Assembly: GCF_018294505.1 (NCBI RefSeq)
Contig: NC_057800.1
Location: 175,150,680-175,214,679 of the forward strand
Reading direction: 5' to 3'
Origin: Triticum aestivum
Lineage: Eukaryota; Streptophyta; Magnoliopsida; Poales; Poaceae
DNA length: 64,000 nt
Position 1 is the first letter of the stretch; every line of letters starts with the position of its first letter. Shown piece after piece: positions 1 to 11,990 of the stretch. A model generated the notes under the pieces. It did no database searches and was not told the origin of the DNA. It saw only the letters and a program-made list of their open reading frames with translations. The position numbers and the translations under genes are program-made.

Positions 1-1046
1 CTAGCCACCGCCGCACTGACTGTGGAGGTGGGTGCCCTGAAACAGGGACTCGAGCGGACCGAGCAAGAGCTCGACCTTGCCAAGCGGCAGCTCGAGGAGA
101 AAGAAGGTAAGAAATACCTTACAGAAAAAAGTGCCTATAAAAAGACGTGATTGCAAAAAATAACAGGATTGTACTGCTTATTGTAGGGGCCACGACTGAG
201 GTGGCGACCCTCAAGGAGGCGCTGTCCGAGGCCGAAAAGAAAGCGGCCGTGGAGCGCACCGAGCAAGAGAGACTTGAGGCCCGTGTCGGTGAGGTGCAGC
301 AAGAGCTTCAAGCTCTCATGAAAAAACATGAGAGTCTGGAGCTTGAGTCAAAGACGCAAGCGTTCGAGCTCGCGGCGGCCCTTGAGACTGCCAAGTCTGC
401 CAAGGCCGAAGCCCAAAAGGCCCTCCAAGAGTTGGAGGAGGTGAAAAAGATAGCAGCGGGTAAGGCATTCTTTATGCAAAGCAGAAATATAAAAGTAAAC
501 TACTTGTTACTTACCCGAATCCGGAGCTCTCCAGGGGCATTCGCAGATCTTCCCCGTAGCGTATCTGACGCCGCCGCATTCTACCGAGCTGAAGAGGGCA
601 GCTCGACGGAGAAGGTGTTCTGGTCTCAGTATGCTGAGGCCGGACACCCTGTGCCCTTGAGCGACCAGCTGAAACAGCTGGTCGAGCTCCACAAGGTGGC
701 CGAACAGGCCATGAAGGGCTTCATAGTTCAGCCGTGGCCCGGAGAGGCCCTGCCTGGGAGCTACTTCGGGCTGGTGCGGCGGCTGGTGGAGGCCTGTCCA
801 AGGCTCGAGGTCATCAAGCGCTCCGTCTGCATCGAAGGTGCTCGTAGGGCCCTTGCCCGTGCAAAGGTGCACTGGGGTAAGCTGGACGGTGAGAAGCTTG
901 TTAGGGACGGGCCGCCGCCGGGGAAGGAGCATCGCAAGCCCGAGAACTACTACAAGGATGTTCTTGCTGGTGCCCGCCTTGTGGTGGATGAATGTACCAA
1001 GGATGTGATTTTGAATGAACTCGCTCATGTTTATCCTGTGCGCTGA
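1..1046 (+). CDS. Accessory coiled-coil protein of gypsy element (PF04195-like), 3' part
   Basis: Partial frame, open at the left edge. Two exons can be read: 1-106 and 187-1046. The junctions are a GT donor at 107-108 and an AG acceptor at 185-186, and the phase is kept across the intron. The first 150 or so residues are a charged, Leu/Glu/Lys/Ala-rich coiled coil. The C-terminal half is a conserved block with LPRSVSDAAAFYRAEEG and a later IKRSVCIEGARRALARAKVHW-like stretch. I recognise this from many Triticeae transposon-derived proteins related to the 'putative gypsy type transposon' family; its function is unknown. It lies on the strand opposite to gag-protease of the same element. A second possible donor (GTAAG at 460) lies in the frame, but the frame stays open through it, and I prefer read-through. 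The stop is at about 1044-1046. Confidence 0.6.
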
Positions 1047-2229
1047 AAACTTGTTCATATGCGCTAAGCAATGCTTATTGAGTTTAAAATATTACTTTTT
1101 GTGCGGCCGTTTATCAAAAATTGAGAGATGGCCAGTCGTCGGCTTCTGCCCCCATGCCACTAGTGCTGGGGTGTTCGGGATAAACCTGAGCGCTCTTTTT
1201 CCCATAGTTGGGTCCTTCGAGGGAGGCGCTCAGCGCAACGAACCAGGCAATCGGACTATAATGCTTGAACACTCTCACTTAGCCATAGAACTCTATAATT
1301 TTAAATTTCGGCGAAGCCCCTAGTTCGGAAGACCGAGTTCGGGGCGCTATCCACGCCTTGGCCGGACAAAGCCAGCTCCTCGCTCGAAGCGGCATAAGCA
1401 TTTAGGGACTCGAAAAACCTCTCGAACAGCGACCGGTCTCTCGCCACATCATGACAGTCAGTTTTAGATTTCTCCACTGAGGTGCTTAACCCAGCTGAAC
1501 TGGGGCACAATCGCAGTGGTTTTCCTAGTGCTACCTTAGCCGATAGAGCGGAACGTAAGGCACCAAAACATAGGAGCCGGGCAAACCCAACTATTGACCC
1601 AAATCATGATTCGGAGCCGATGCATATAGTGCTATAAGTTCGGGGTGCCGCACTTGTGAAAGTGTACGGACTTCTCACACCATTATGAGGGGTACTGAAG
1701 CCCCTGGCGTGTTTGCCGTACCATGGTGTACGGGTGCAATCATGTCATTTAATAAACATAAATGTGAAAAGAAGATAATGCAAAAAATAGACAAGAAGCT
1801 AAGCATTGTTTATAGAGAGGCTATTTATCAAAGCCGAACGATACAAATAGTGCGGTAAGCAAAAGATATTAGACTATTTAGTATGTCCTGACCAGGGGCA
1901 GGCCGCGGAATTGTATTTAAAACAGGTATACCGCTCGTAACAGAGACCACCTGGGAGTTCCATAACGCGGCATGGCTTGTCTGCCTCCCTGGAGCTTGCA
2001 TCGTTTGTGCGGCAGTCGAATTGCCGAACAGGTCGTCTGAAGTATGGAGACCTGAAAGTAAGAAAAAATTAAAAAAGGAATCCGGCAGCCCCTAGTACTT
2101 TTTAAGCCGTATTTTGGGCATGCCGTTATTGTGCCCCTTCCCCTGTGCCCATGGTATTTCAAGGGCGTAGTTATGTACGCGAGGTACTGGTTTCGTTATG
2201 TTGCGAGAGCTGGGGTTGGGGCCGCATTG
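1047..2229. other. Non-coding centre of the gypsy element
   Basis: No convincing coding frame on either strand. Short open stretches here have no recognisable domain. The segment lies between the accessory frame and the end of the protease frame, where reverse transcriptase and integrase would be expected in an autonomous element, so pol appears to be replaced by non-coding sequence. Confidence 0.5.
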
Positions 2230-5200
2230 CTACGCTTGCTCAGAGTGTGCCAGGTGGTCCTGCTGTGGGTTATTCCGAGCGCGCTTGGCCGTGTCTGGCT
2301 TTTTGATGGCCGGACTGGAGAATTGCCTGAGAAGGCTACTTTGTACCTCCACTATGAGAGCCGCCGTGTGCTCCTCCATACGAAGGGAGCGTTCGGTGTT
2401 TCCGTTGATCGTGATTACTCCTCGAGGGACTGGCATCTTGAGCTTGAGATATGCGTAGTGCGGCACCGCATTGAACTTTGTGAATGCGGTTCGTCCGAGC
2501 AGGGCGTGATAGCCGGTGCGAAACGGGACTATATCGAAGATTAATTCTTCGCTTCGGAAATTTTCCGGAGATCCGAAGACCACGTCAAGTGTTACTGAGC
2601 CTGTACAGTTGGCTTCTACACCTGGTATAACGCCTTTAAAGGTCGTTTTTGTGGGCTTAATCCTTGAGGGATCTATGCCCATTTTCCGCACTGTATCCTG
2701 ATAAAGCAGGTTCAGGCTACTGCCGCCGTCCATGAGGACTCTTGTGAGATGAAATCCGTCGATGATTGGGTCGAGAACCAATGCGGCGAAGCCGCCATGA
2801 CGGATGCTAGTGGGATGGTCCCTTCGATCAAAAGTGATCGGGCAGGAGGACTGTGGGTTGAACTTTGGGGCGACTGGCTCCATCGCGTATACATCCCATA
2901 GCGCACGCTTCCGCTCCCGCTTGGGAATGTGGGTTGCGTATATCATGTTCACCATCCGCACTTGTGGGGGAAAGCCCTTCTGTCCATTGTTGTTCGGTGG
3001 CTTGGGCTCCTCCTCGTCGTCGCTGTACAGCCCCTTGTCTCTGTTTTCGGCCCTTAACTTGCCTGCCTGCTTGAACACCCAACAATCCCTGTTAGTGTGA
3101 TTGGCTGGCCTTTCGGGGGTGCCATGTATCTGGCACAAGCGATCGAGTATTCGGTCCAAACTGTACGGGCCCTGAGTATTCTTTTTGAATGGCTTTTTCC
3201 GCTGACCGGATTTATAGCCTTTGAATCCGGCATTGACTGCCGTGTCTTCATTGCTGTCGCTGCTAACGCGGCGCTTTTGCTTATTCCGACGTGTCCTGCC
3301 ACTTTTGTCCTTGGTATCCGAATTACCAGGGTTCTTTGATAAGTTGTTACTGCGAGCTAACCAGCTGTCTTCTCCCGCGCAAAAGCGGGTCATGAGTGTC
3401 GTGAGGGCTGCCATGGATTTCGGCTTTTCCTGTCCCAGGTGCCGGGCAAGCCACTCGTCGGATGTTATGCTTGAAGGCTGCTAGGACCTCTGCGTCCGGA
3501 CAGTCGACTATCTGGTTTTTCTTTGTTAGGAACCGTGTCCAGAATTGTCTGGCCGATTCCTCTGGCTGCTGAATTATGTGGCTTAAGTCATCGGCGTCCG
3601 GTGGTCGCACGTAAGTGCCCTGGAAGTTGTCGAGGAATGCGGCTTCCAGGTCCTCCCAAGAACCGATTGAGTCTGCTGGCAAGCTGTTAAGCCAATGCCG
3701 GGCCGGTCCTTTAAGTTTGAGCGGGAGGTATTTGATGGCGTGTAGATCATCGCCGCGTGCCATGTGGATGTGAAGGAGATAATCCTCGATCCATACCGCC
3801 GGATCTGTTGTGCCATCGTATGATTCGATGTTTACGGGTTTGAAACCCTCTGGGATTTTATGATCCATTACTTCATTCGTGAAGCATAGCGGGTGTGCGG
3901 CGCCTCTGTACTGGGCTATATCACGACGCAGCTCGGAAGAGCTATGTCTGTTGTGTTCGGCCCGGCCGGATTTGTTGTATCCGGAGTGAAGATCATTGTC
4001 ACATGCCGTAGGGCGCCTGCGCGATCCGTAGATCGATCTTGTTTGTCTTGCCTTATCCTCCAGTATGTCTCGCAGGTCTGGCGCATTTTCCCGTGCCTTA
4101 GTTGAGCGGCGTCGGGGCATGGCTTGGGTGGAGGGCCGAGAGGCCTCTCTGTCGCGGCCGCGAGGTGGCCGGTCTGCCATGTCATGCGCTGGTGATGTAG
4201 GTGCTTCCTCCTCTGATCGGGGTAGCGCCCTGCGTTTCGGGTAACTCTTGGAGGGGCGTTCGAGTTCATACTCTTCGGCCGCAAGGACTTCAGTCCATCT
4301 GTCAGCTAGCAAATCTTGGGCAGCTCTAAGCTGTTGCTGCTTTTTCTTGAGGCTGCTTGCCGTGGCTAAAAGCCTGCGTTTAAAACGCTCTTGTTCGGCG
4401 GGGTCTGATGGTATGACGAATTCGTCGTCATCGAGGCTTGCCTCGTCTTCGGAGGGAGGCGTATGGTTATCATCCTCGACCTCTCGGTCTGCCGCTCTCT
4501 CATGAGGGCTGGCTTCTCCATCTTCCTGTGCCGAATCTTGCTGAGGTGGGTGTTCTTCGGCGCTATCCGGGGTAGTATTATCTCCCGTGCCGGAATCACC
4601 GTTTTTGCTTTGGCGGGATTTAGAGCGGCGCCGCTGACGCCGGCGCTTTGGCTGTTTCTTGGGGGCGTCATCCCCCACTGTTCCATCGCCATCTCCATCT
4701 TTTGGAGTATCCACCATATATATGTCATATGACGAGGTGGCCTTCCAGCGCCCTACAGGTGCTGGTTCCTGTTCGTCTCCTACATCGTCGTCCATGCCGT
4801 CGATGTCTTCGGAGCCGAAGTCAAGCATGTCGGTTAAATCGTCGACAGTGGCTACAAAGTGGGTGGTGGGTGGGCTTTGAATTTCCTCATCGTCCGTATC
4901 CCACCCTCGCTGACCGTAGTCCGGCCAGGGCTCTCCTGATAAAGAGAGAGACTTAAGAGAATTCAGGATGTCGCCAAAAGGCGAATGCTGAAAGATGTCT
5001 GCGGCGGTGAACTCCATTATCGGCGCCCAATCGGATTCGATTGGCAGGGGCGCGGGAGGTTCGGAGTCCGGGGAGGAGTCCGGATCCTCGGAGTCACGGG
5101 TCGTGCAGAGTGCGGGGCTAGCGTTCGGCTCGATCGCTTTTGGGATCGCAGCCCCCGAGGTGACGTCCAACCGCTCATCCTCGATTGGCGCAATAGGCTC

Positions 5201-5533
5201 CGAGTTAGGGGTCGGAACCGATGCGTGTGCGGCCTCCAGGACACTGTCCGGGGGCAGAGCTAGATCATGCCCCTCGAGATAGTGCGGCGCGCTTGGCCGT
5301 GGCTCGAACCCGTCGAAGATCAAGTCTCCGCGGATGTCAGCCGTGTAGTTTAAGCTTCCAAGCCTGACTTGATGGCCAGGGGCGTAGCTTTCGATCTGCT
5401 CCAGGTGGCCGAGCGAATTGGCCCGCAGAGCGAAGCCACCGAAGACGAAGATCTGTCCGGGGAGAAAAGTCTCACCCTGGACCGCATCGTTGTTGATGAT
5501 CAAAGGAGCCATCGGGCCTAAAGGCGACGACAC
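2230..5533 (-). pseudogene. Gypsy gag-protease polyprotein, broken by a frameshift
   Basis: Reading down from 5533, the frame encodes a long acidic, low-complexity N-terminal region (about 450 residues, rich in D/E/P/S with an RRRQRRRSKS basic patch). It continues into a typical retrotransposon gag domain (motifs DPAVWIEDYLLHIHMARGDD, LPLKLKGPARHWLNSLP, and FLDNFQGTYVRP). Near 3456-3465 the frame changes: the gag sequence leaves its conserved reading and the downstream frame (to 2230) resumes it, as expected from loss of one base. The second frame carries a zinc-finger-like His/Cys region and a retropepsin-like aspartic protease with a DGGSSLNLLY active-site block (residue order V-L-M-D-G-G-S) and a YHALLGR flap/hydrophobic block. 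Gag would form the particle and the protease would mature the polyprotein. The frame ends at 2230 without entering a reverse transcriptase. Confidence 0.75.
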
Positions 5534-5559
5534 AGAGGAACTCTCAATGAAAGCACCAA

Positions 5560-6044
5560 TGTCGGTGTCAAAACCGGCGGATCTCGGGTAGGGGGTCCCG
5601 AACTGTGCGTCTAGGCCGGATGGTAACAGGAGGCAGGGAACACGATGTTTTACCCAGGTTCGGGCCCTCTTGATGGAGGTAAAACCCTACGTCCTGCTTG
5701 ATTAATATTGATGATATGGGTAGTACAAGAGTAGATCTACCACGAGATCAAGGAGGCTAAACCCTAGAAGCTAGCCTATGGTATGATTGTTGTATATGGA
5801 GTTGATTGCCTACGGACTACAACCCTCCGGTTTATATAGACACCAGATAGGGTTAGGGTTACACAGAGTTGGTTACAATGGTAGGAGATCTTGAATATCT
5901 GCATCGCCAAGCTTGCCTTCCACGCCAAGGAAAGTCCCATCCGGACACGGGAAGAAGTCTTCAATCTTGTATCTTCATAGTCCAAGAGTCCGGCTAAAGG
6001 TATAGTCCGGCTACCCGAACACCCCCTAATCCAGGACTCCCTCA
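5560..6044 (-). repeat. 5' LTR of the gypsy element
   Basis: 485 bp with TG...CA ends on either strand (TGTCGGTGTCAAAACC at 5560 and GGACTCCCTCA ending at 6044). On the minus strand a TATA box (TCTATATAAA, 5831-5840) lies in the middle of the LTR. The gag start codon is 27 bp inside the element from the LTR end. The sequence between (5534-5559) begins TTGGTGCTTTCATTGAGAG and holds the primer-binding position, but I cannot match it to a tRNA by eye. Confidence 0.75.
5831..5840 (-). promoter_or_regulatory. TATA box of gypsy LTR
   Basis: TCTATATAAA on the minus strand inside the LTR, upstream of the gag frame in the correct orientation. It is the likely core promoter of the element. Confidence 0.5.
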
Positions 6045-6900
6045 CTCCCAACGAGGTGGCGATAGCGAGTGGGATTGGGAAGAGGGTCACCGTCAGAAGT
6101 ACGAAGCTGAAGGTTGAGCTCCATAGGAGTCACAACAGTGCGCTCATCACCAAGAGCGGCACGAGCAAGAAGATCCTTAATATATTTCTCCCGGGAGATG
6201 TAGAAGCCATTAGAGGTGGAAGGAATCTCAATCCCAAGAAAATAGCGAAGTGGACCAAGATCAGACATGAGGAACTGGTCGCGAAGGCGAGCCTTAACAA
6301 AGGCAATGTAGTCAGAGTCGTCACCAGTGATGATCATGTCATCAACATATAGAAGGAGAAGAGTCCGACCATGAGGAGACGTGTGAACAAACAAAGCGGG
6401 ATCATGATCACTGGGCGAGAAGCCAGCAACAGTCACTACAGAGGCGAACCGCTTGAACCAGGCGCGAGGGGCCTATTTAAGACCATAGAGGGAGCGTGGA
6501 AGGCGGCATACCATACCATCAGGAGTGTAGTACCTCGGGGTGGCTGCATGTATACCTCCTCACGCAGCTCACCATTGAGAAAAGCGTTTTGGACGTCAAG
6601 TTGAGAAATAGACAATGACGAATAGAAGCCACAACAAGGAGAGTGTGGACAGTGGTCATGTGTGCCACAAGAGCAAAAGTCTCATCATAATCATGGCCCC
6701 GCTCCTGCTGAAAACCACAAGCTACAAGACGAGCTTTGTAGCGCTCAAGAGAACCATCGAAGCGACTCTTAATCTTATATACCTACTTGCAGGTGATAGG
6801 ACGAACACCGAAAGGCAGGGAAACCAGATCCCATGTGCCAGAGAGCGCTCAAGGGCAGCAAGCTCCTCAGCCATCGCAAGCTGCCATTCAGGCTGAGTCA
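6045..6900 (-). pseudogene. Copia reverse transcriptase domain (5' part), truncated
   Basis: Minus-strand reading shows the copia RT hallmarks: the KARLVACGFQQERGHDYDETFA region around 6750, the QLDVQNAFLNGELREEVYMQ block near 6600-6540, and the catalytic YVDD box in LLLYVDDMIITGDDS near 6350-6310, followed by SDLGPLRYFLGIE. The RT would copy element RNA into DNA. Frames change between these blocks, so it is not a continuous gene. The domain ends abruptly at 6045, where the gypsy LTR begins. Confidence 0.8.
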
Positions 6901-7768
6901 TGGCAGCCCGATAGGAAGTGGGCTCGACAACGACAGAGAGACCGTGTCAGTCAGGAGAGTAGCGATCAGGTGGGGGCGAGGCCGAGCACGGAGGTTATGA
7001 ACAGGAGGAGGCGTGAGAAGGGGCGCTCCAGAAGTGGATGGCGTGGCAGTAGAAGCATCCTCAACACGAGGGCGGCGGGTGTAGTGGAGAGGGAAGGGAT
7101 AAAGTGGGTGAGAGACCGGAGATGACGGGGGAGAGGTGGAGGAGGAGGATGGGGAGGAGGATGTAGGTGGAGGTGGTGTTGGTGGGAAATGAGAAGGAGT
7201 GAGATGTGCCGGAGGGAGGGGAGAGACATAAGCCACATAGGAGGATGTGTCAAGAAGAAGAAGAAGAAAGGAAATATCATCCACAGAGAAATGTGAAGAG
7301 GAAGGACGTGGATAGTAGGAACGAGACTCATCAAAATTCACATAACGCGAAATGCGCAGCCGACGACCAACAGGACCCAAACATCGATAGCCATTGTGCT
7401 CATCACTGTAACCAAGAAAAACACACTCAACCGACTGAGCAGTCAGTTTGGTGCATTCTCGTGGGGCAAGAAGGACATAGCACACACATCAAAACATACG
7501 AAGAGCGGAGTAGTCAGGAGAGTGACCAGGGAGACACTCCATAGGGATACCACCCTGCAAGGCAGCTGATGGTTGAATGTTGATAAGATAGGTGGAGGCA
7601 GAAACGGCCTCAGCCCAAAAGTGTGCTGGAAGAGAGGCAACGGTCATCAGCGCACGAGCCGTCTCAAGTAAAAGACGATGCTTATGTTCCGCAACTCCAT
7701 TCTGAGCATGAGCAGCCGGACAAGAGAACTAGGCAAGGGTACCCTGGTCTACAAGAAAACCACGCAAC
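6901..7768 (-). pseudogene. Copia integrase C-terminal part and Pro/Ser-rich linker
   Basis: Reading down from about 7768: remnants of the integrase core C-terminus (PAHFWAEAVSASTYLINIQP-like, ending near 7550), then the conserved copia block [16 protein letters not shown] at about 7430. A Pro/Ser/Leu-rich linker follows (7250-6960) and leads into RT. A TGA stop lies near 7486-7488, just before the [12 protein letters not shown] segment. The other half of the integrase is at 11991-12467, on the far side of the solo LARD LTR. Confidence 0.7.
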
Positions 7769-7773
7769 ATCTG

Positions 7774-10700
7774 TGTAACAGCCTCAATGCGACTATATCT
7801 CCCACGTGTCGAGTCACGACTTAGAGGCATAATCGCATTGAAGGCATATGTCACAAGTAAGGCAATCTTCACAACATCCCATGTAATATAAATAATAAAG
7901 GGGAGATAACATAGTTGGCTTACACTCGCCACATCAATCAAGTACATAAAATAGCATTACATCATTCAAACACTCATGGCCCGACTATGGCGCCAAAATA
8001 AAAGATAACCCAACATGCGACACGATCCCGATCACCCTCAACTGGGCACCACTATTGATCGCCAGGGAAAGACACATAGTAACGTTGAGAGTCCTCGTCG
8101 AACTCCCACTTGAGCTCAAGCGCGTCACTTGGAGCGGAATCATCAGGCCCTGCATCTGGTGTAATAGTAATCTGTGAGCCACAAGGACTCAACAATCTCG
8201 CACCCTCGCGATCAAGACTATTTAAGCTTATAGGTAAAGTAAGGTAAATATGTGGAGCTGGAGCAAGCGACTAGCATAAGTGGTGGCTAACCTGTTCGCA
8301 AAAGAGAGCGAGAAGAGAAGGCAAAGCACGAACGCATAACTAAAGAGGGCAAACCTGCAGCAAGCATTACTCCAACACCGTGTCCACTTCCCGGACTCCG
8401 CCGAAAAGAGGCCATCACGGTAACTCACACGGTTGATTCATTTTAATTAAGTTAAGGTTCAAGTTATCTACAACCGGACATTAACAAATTCCCATCTGCC
8501 CATAACCGCGGGCACGACTTTCGAAAGTTCAAATCCCTGCAGGGGAGTCCCAACTTAGCCCATGACAAGCTCTCACGGTCAACGAAGGAATAGACCTCCT
8601 CCCAAGATGTTCCGATCAGACTTGGTATCTCGGTTCTTCAAGACACTTCGACAGGTTAAAACAAGTCCAGCAACACCACCCGAATGTGCCGACAAATCCC
8701 GATAGGAGCTGCACATATCTCTTTCCCAGGGCACACTCAGATTGTCCTAGGTACGGGTAGGCCAGCCCAGAGTTTCCCTTGGTGGCCACCGACAGCTGAC
8801 AGGTGGACCAACACTCAGAGGAGCACTGGCCCGGGGGGGTTTAAAATAAGATGACCCTCGGGCTCCAGAAACCCAAGGGAAAAAGAGGCTAGGTGGCAAA
8901 TGGTAAAACCAAGGTTGGGCATTGCTGGAAAAGCTTTAATCAAGGCGAACTATCAAGGGGTTCCCATTATAACCCAACCGCGTAAGGAACGCAAAATCCG
9001 GGGACATAACACCGATATGACGGAAACTAGGGCGGCAAGAGTGGAACAAAACACTAGGCGAGAGGCCGAGCCTTCCACCCTTTACCAAGTATATAGATGC
9101 ATTAAGATAACATGGCAATATAATGATATCCCAACAAGTAAATAAATGTTTCAACAAGGAACGGTCTCCAATCTTCACCTGCAACTAGCAACGCTATAAG
9201 AGGGGCTGAGCAAAGCGGTAACATAGCCAATCAACGGTTTGCTAGGACAAGGTGGGTTAGAGGTTTGACATGGCAATTTGGGAGGCTTGAAAGCAAGTGG
9301 TAGGCATCGTAGCATTGGCATAGCAAAAGAGCGAGCAATCTAGCATAGCAAAGATAGTAGTGATTTCGAGGGTATGACTTGCGTGCAAAGTTGTCAGAGT
9401 TGACTGGATCCTCGAAGGCAAACTCAACGGGCTCCTCGTTAGCGAACTCGTCTCCCGGCTCTACTCAAACAAGACAAACAAGCAACAAGAACACAATCAA
9501 CCACGTGCAAGGATCAAATAATATGATGCAAGGATGGTATGCTATGCGGGATGCGATGCGGAATGCATATGCAAGATTTGACAAGGGATGCATGAACCTG
9601 GCCTCAACATGGAAATCCAAGTATGCCACTGGAAAGATGAGATTAAATCTCTTGAAAACGATATAAAGAACGCCGGAATCGGAGTTACGGTTTGGAAATG
9701 GCAAGCGATTCAAATATGGCCACGTTCTGTGATTTACAACAAATAGCCATCTAAATGCAACAAGATGAACATGCTACATCACCCAAATATGGAATCAAAA
9801 TACATGTCAGGGATGCATTCAAGATGCTTAACAAAAGTCTAGCACTGAGCTACGGCCAATTCATCCATTAACAGGTTCAAACAAGCATGACAAAAATGCA
9901 TATGGTAAACAGATCTCAGACTTACTGAAATTAATACTTGTCTGGAATTTCAGATTAGATAGCACTCTTTGGAGCAACAAAACTATATGCTACAGGACCT
10001 GAACATGGCAAAGTAAAGCATGGCATGGAGCTACTCAAAGAGCTTAACAAAAGTCCCTTAGTGACCTTGAGCCAAAAGGGATCAGAAAATACAATTGCAA
10101 GCATGTGAACATGGCAAAAACATAATCAGTTCTCAGACTTAGTGAAAACTGGAACATGCTGAAAACAGATATCAAGTAGGCATGTTTATGAGCTCGATGC
10201 ACTCACTACAGAGTCATGGAAACGTAAGCATACACCCATCAAGAATACACAAAATTCAAGTTAGACATGGCAAGAACAATACCATAGCATGCACAGATCA
10301 ACTACAACATCATCGGCAAAATCGCTAACAAGTAGACAATCTGCCCAGATTCACGAAGTAGCAAAAGTAGAGCTCGATTGACTCAAGCTAGGGTGCTCCA
10401 TAATTGCAAACAAAGACATGGATGGATAGAGCACTACAAGATTAACAAAACATACTTACTGACCATCCTCAAAAGAGGCACGGATCACTAGGAAACAACA
10501 TGAACATATGGCAATATGAGATAAACAGCTCAAGGACTTAGTGGAAATGCTAAGTCCCTGAAATCAGCATTACCAAGTGCCCCACTTTGCAAGCTTGTGC
10601 TAGACACCACACACATCACAAAAATACATGGGTTGCACCTACGGAAAGATGGCAAAACCCTTAACAAAACATATGTAGAGCTCATGGGCATATCATGCAC

Positions 10701-11985
10701 ACAATAATCATGGCAAAAATGACAAATATCTAAATGGAGTAGCAGATCTGACAATTATCTCAAGTAGCCCTCTTCTAACAGCATTTCGGGCATCAAGATG
10801 AACTCAAATGAAAATGGTGCAATGGAATGAAATGATGTACTCTTTGAGACGAACATTTTGATATGCTATATGCCCAAAACGGAGCTACGGATGCAAAGTT
10901 ACGGCACGATGAACATGGGAATATGGATTAGGGTTTCGGGAGAAAGTCAACCGAGTTATTTTTGGATCTGAGATCTGCACGGATTCCGAAGCAAGCTCGC
11001 CGGAGTTACTGTTGCAAGGTCCGCCGGAGATGGAAGGGGCCGGCCGGATCTGCAGCGCCGGTGGCCGGAGGAGGCGGATGGAGACGCGCGGAGGGGCGGC
11101 GGCGCCGTCCGGCGAGGAGCTGCCAGCGACGAGGAGGCGGGGCGGCGTTGGCGCGGCGGCGGCGTTGCGGCTCCGGTGGCGGAGCTCCGCGAGGGCAGCG
11201 AGGTGGCGAAGGGCGCGGGTGGCGGCGCGTGGGAGGCGGGCCGCGGGGGCCGGCTTCGGGCCCCGGCGGGCCTGGTGGGCGCGGGACGGCGATGTGGGGC
11301 GCCCGGGACAGGTGGCGCCCGTGGATTGGTCGGCAGCGGGCGGATCGGACATGTCCGGCTTCGTCCGGACGTGTCCGGTGGCGGCGAGATCCGATTTTTA
11401 GGGTTTAGGAGAGGGGATCCGCGAATTTGGAGGAGGGAGTCTATATATAGAGGTGGAGGGAGCTAAGGAGAGTCCAAATGAGGTGCGGTTTTCGGCCACG
11501 CGATCGTGGTCGAATGCTCTAGATGATGGAGAGGGTTTTGGTGGGTTTTGGGCCAAATTGGAGGGGTGTTGGGCTGCAACACACACAAGGCCTTTTCGGT
11601 CCCTCGGTTAACCGTTGGAGTATCAAACGGAGTCCAAATGTTACAAAACTTGACAGGCGGTCTACCGGTAGTAAACCAAGGCCGCTTGGCAAGTATCGGT
11701 CCAATCCGGAAATGTTTAATCCCCACACATGAAAGAAAGGTAGAAATGACCACCGGAGGAGAACGAAGCGCCGGAATGCAAAACGGACAACGGGGAAAAT
11801 GCTCGAATGCATGAGATGAACACATATGCAAATGCAATGCACATGATGACATGATATGAGATGCATGACAACGATAACAACACACGGAGACAAAAACCCG
11901 ATACCCGAGAAAAATAAAATAACTTAATGCCGGAAACGGCAAGAGTTGGAATACATATTGGGAAAGTCATATCCGGGGTGTTACA
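7774..11985 (-). mobile_element. Solo LTR of Sukkula-like LARD, subtype A
   Basis: 4212 bp, beginning TGTAACAGCCTC (7774) and ending GGGGTGTTACA (11985), flanked by a perfect 5-bp duplication ATCTG at 7769-7773 and 11986-11990. No internal domain or second LTR is attached, so this is a solo LTR left by LTR-LTR recombination. It interrupts the copia integrase. The 7774-9370 part matches the start of both LTRs of the complete LARD at 13179-25418. The 9400-11985 part instead matches the solo LTR at 29606-34056 in inverse orientation. GC-rich open stretches around 10960-11470 are not convincing genes. LARD-like family (Sukkula) is inferred from length, ends and lack of coding. Confidence 0.85.
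11441..11450 (-). promoter_or_regulatory. TATA box of LARD solo LTR
   Basis: CTATATATAG, palindromic, in the 5' third of the LTR on the minus strand. The matching position in the solo LTR at 29606-34056 (30094-30103) has CTATATATAT. Confidence 0.45.
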
Positions 11986-11990
11986 ATCTG

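Larger units (their letters stand above)
1..6044 (-). mobile_element. Ty3/gypsy LTR retrotransposon, Fatima-like, 5' part only
   Basis: The element reads on the minus strand from its 5' LTR (6044 down to 5560) through gag and protease (5533-2230) into a non-coding centre and an oppositely oriented accessory frame (1-1046). Its 3' LTR lies beyond the left edge of the window. No reverse transcriptase, RNase H or integrase frame is visible between the protease and the window edge, which suggests a non-autonomous or internally deleted copy. It is inserted in the reverse transcriptase region of the copia element that starts at 6045. The bases CTCCC just outside the LTR (6045-6049) are the expected right copy of its 5-bp target duplication, but the left copy cannot be seen. 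The name Fatima-like rests on remembered LTR length and termini and is tentative. The gypsy assignment rests on the gag and protease types. Confidence 0.8.
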
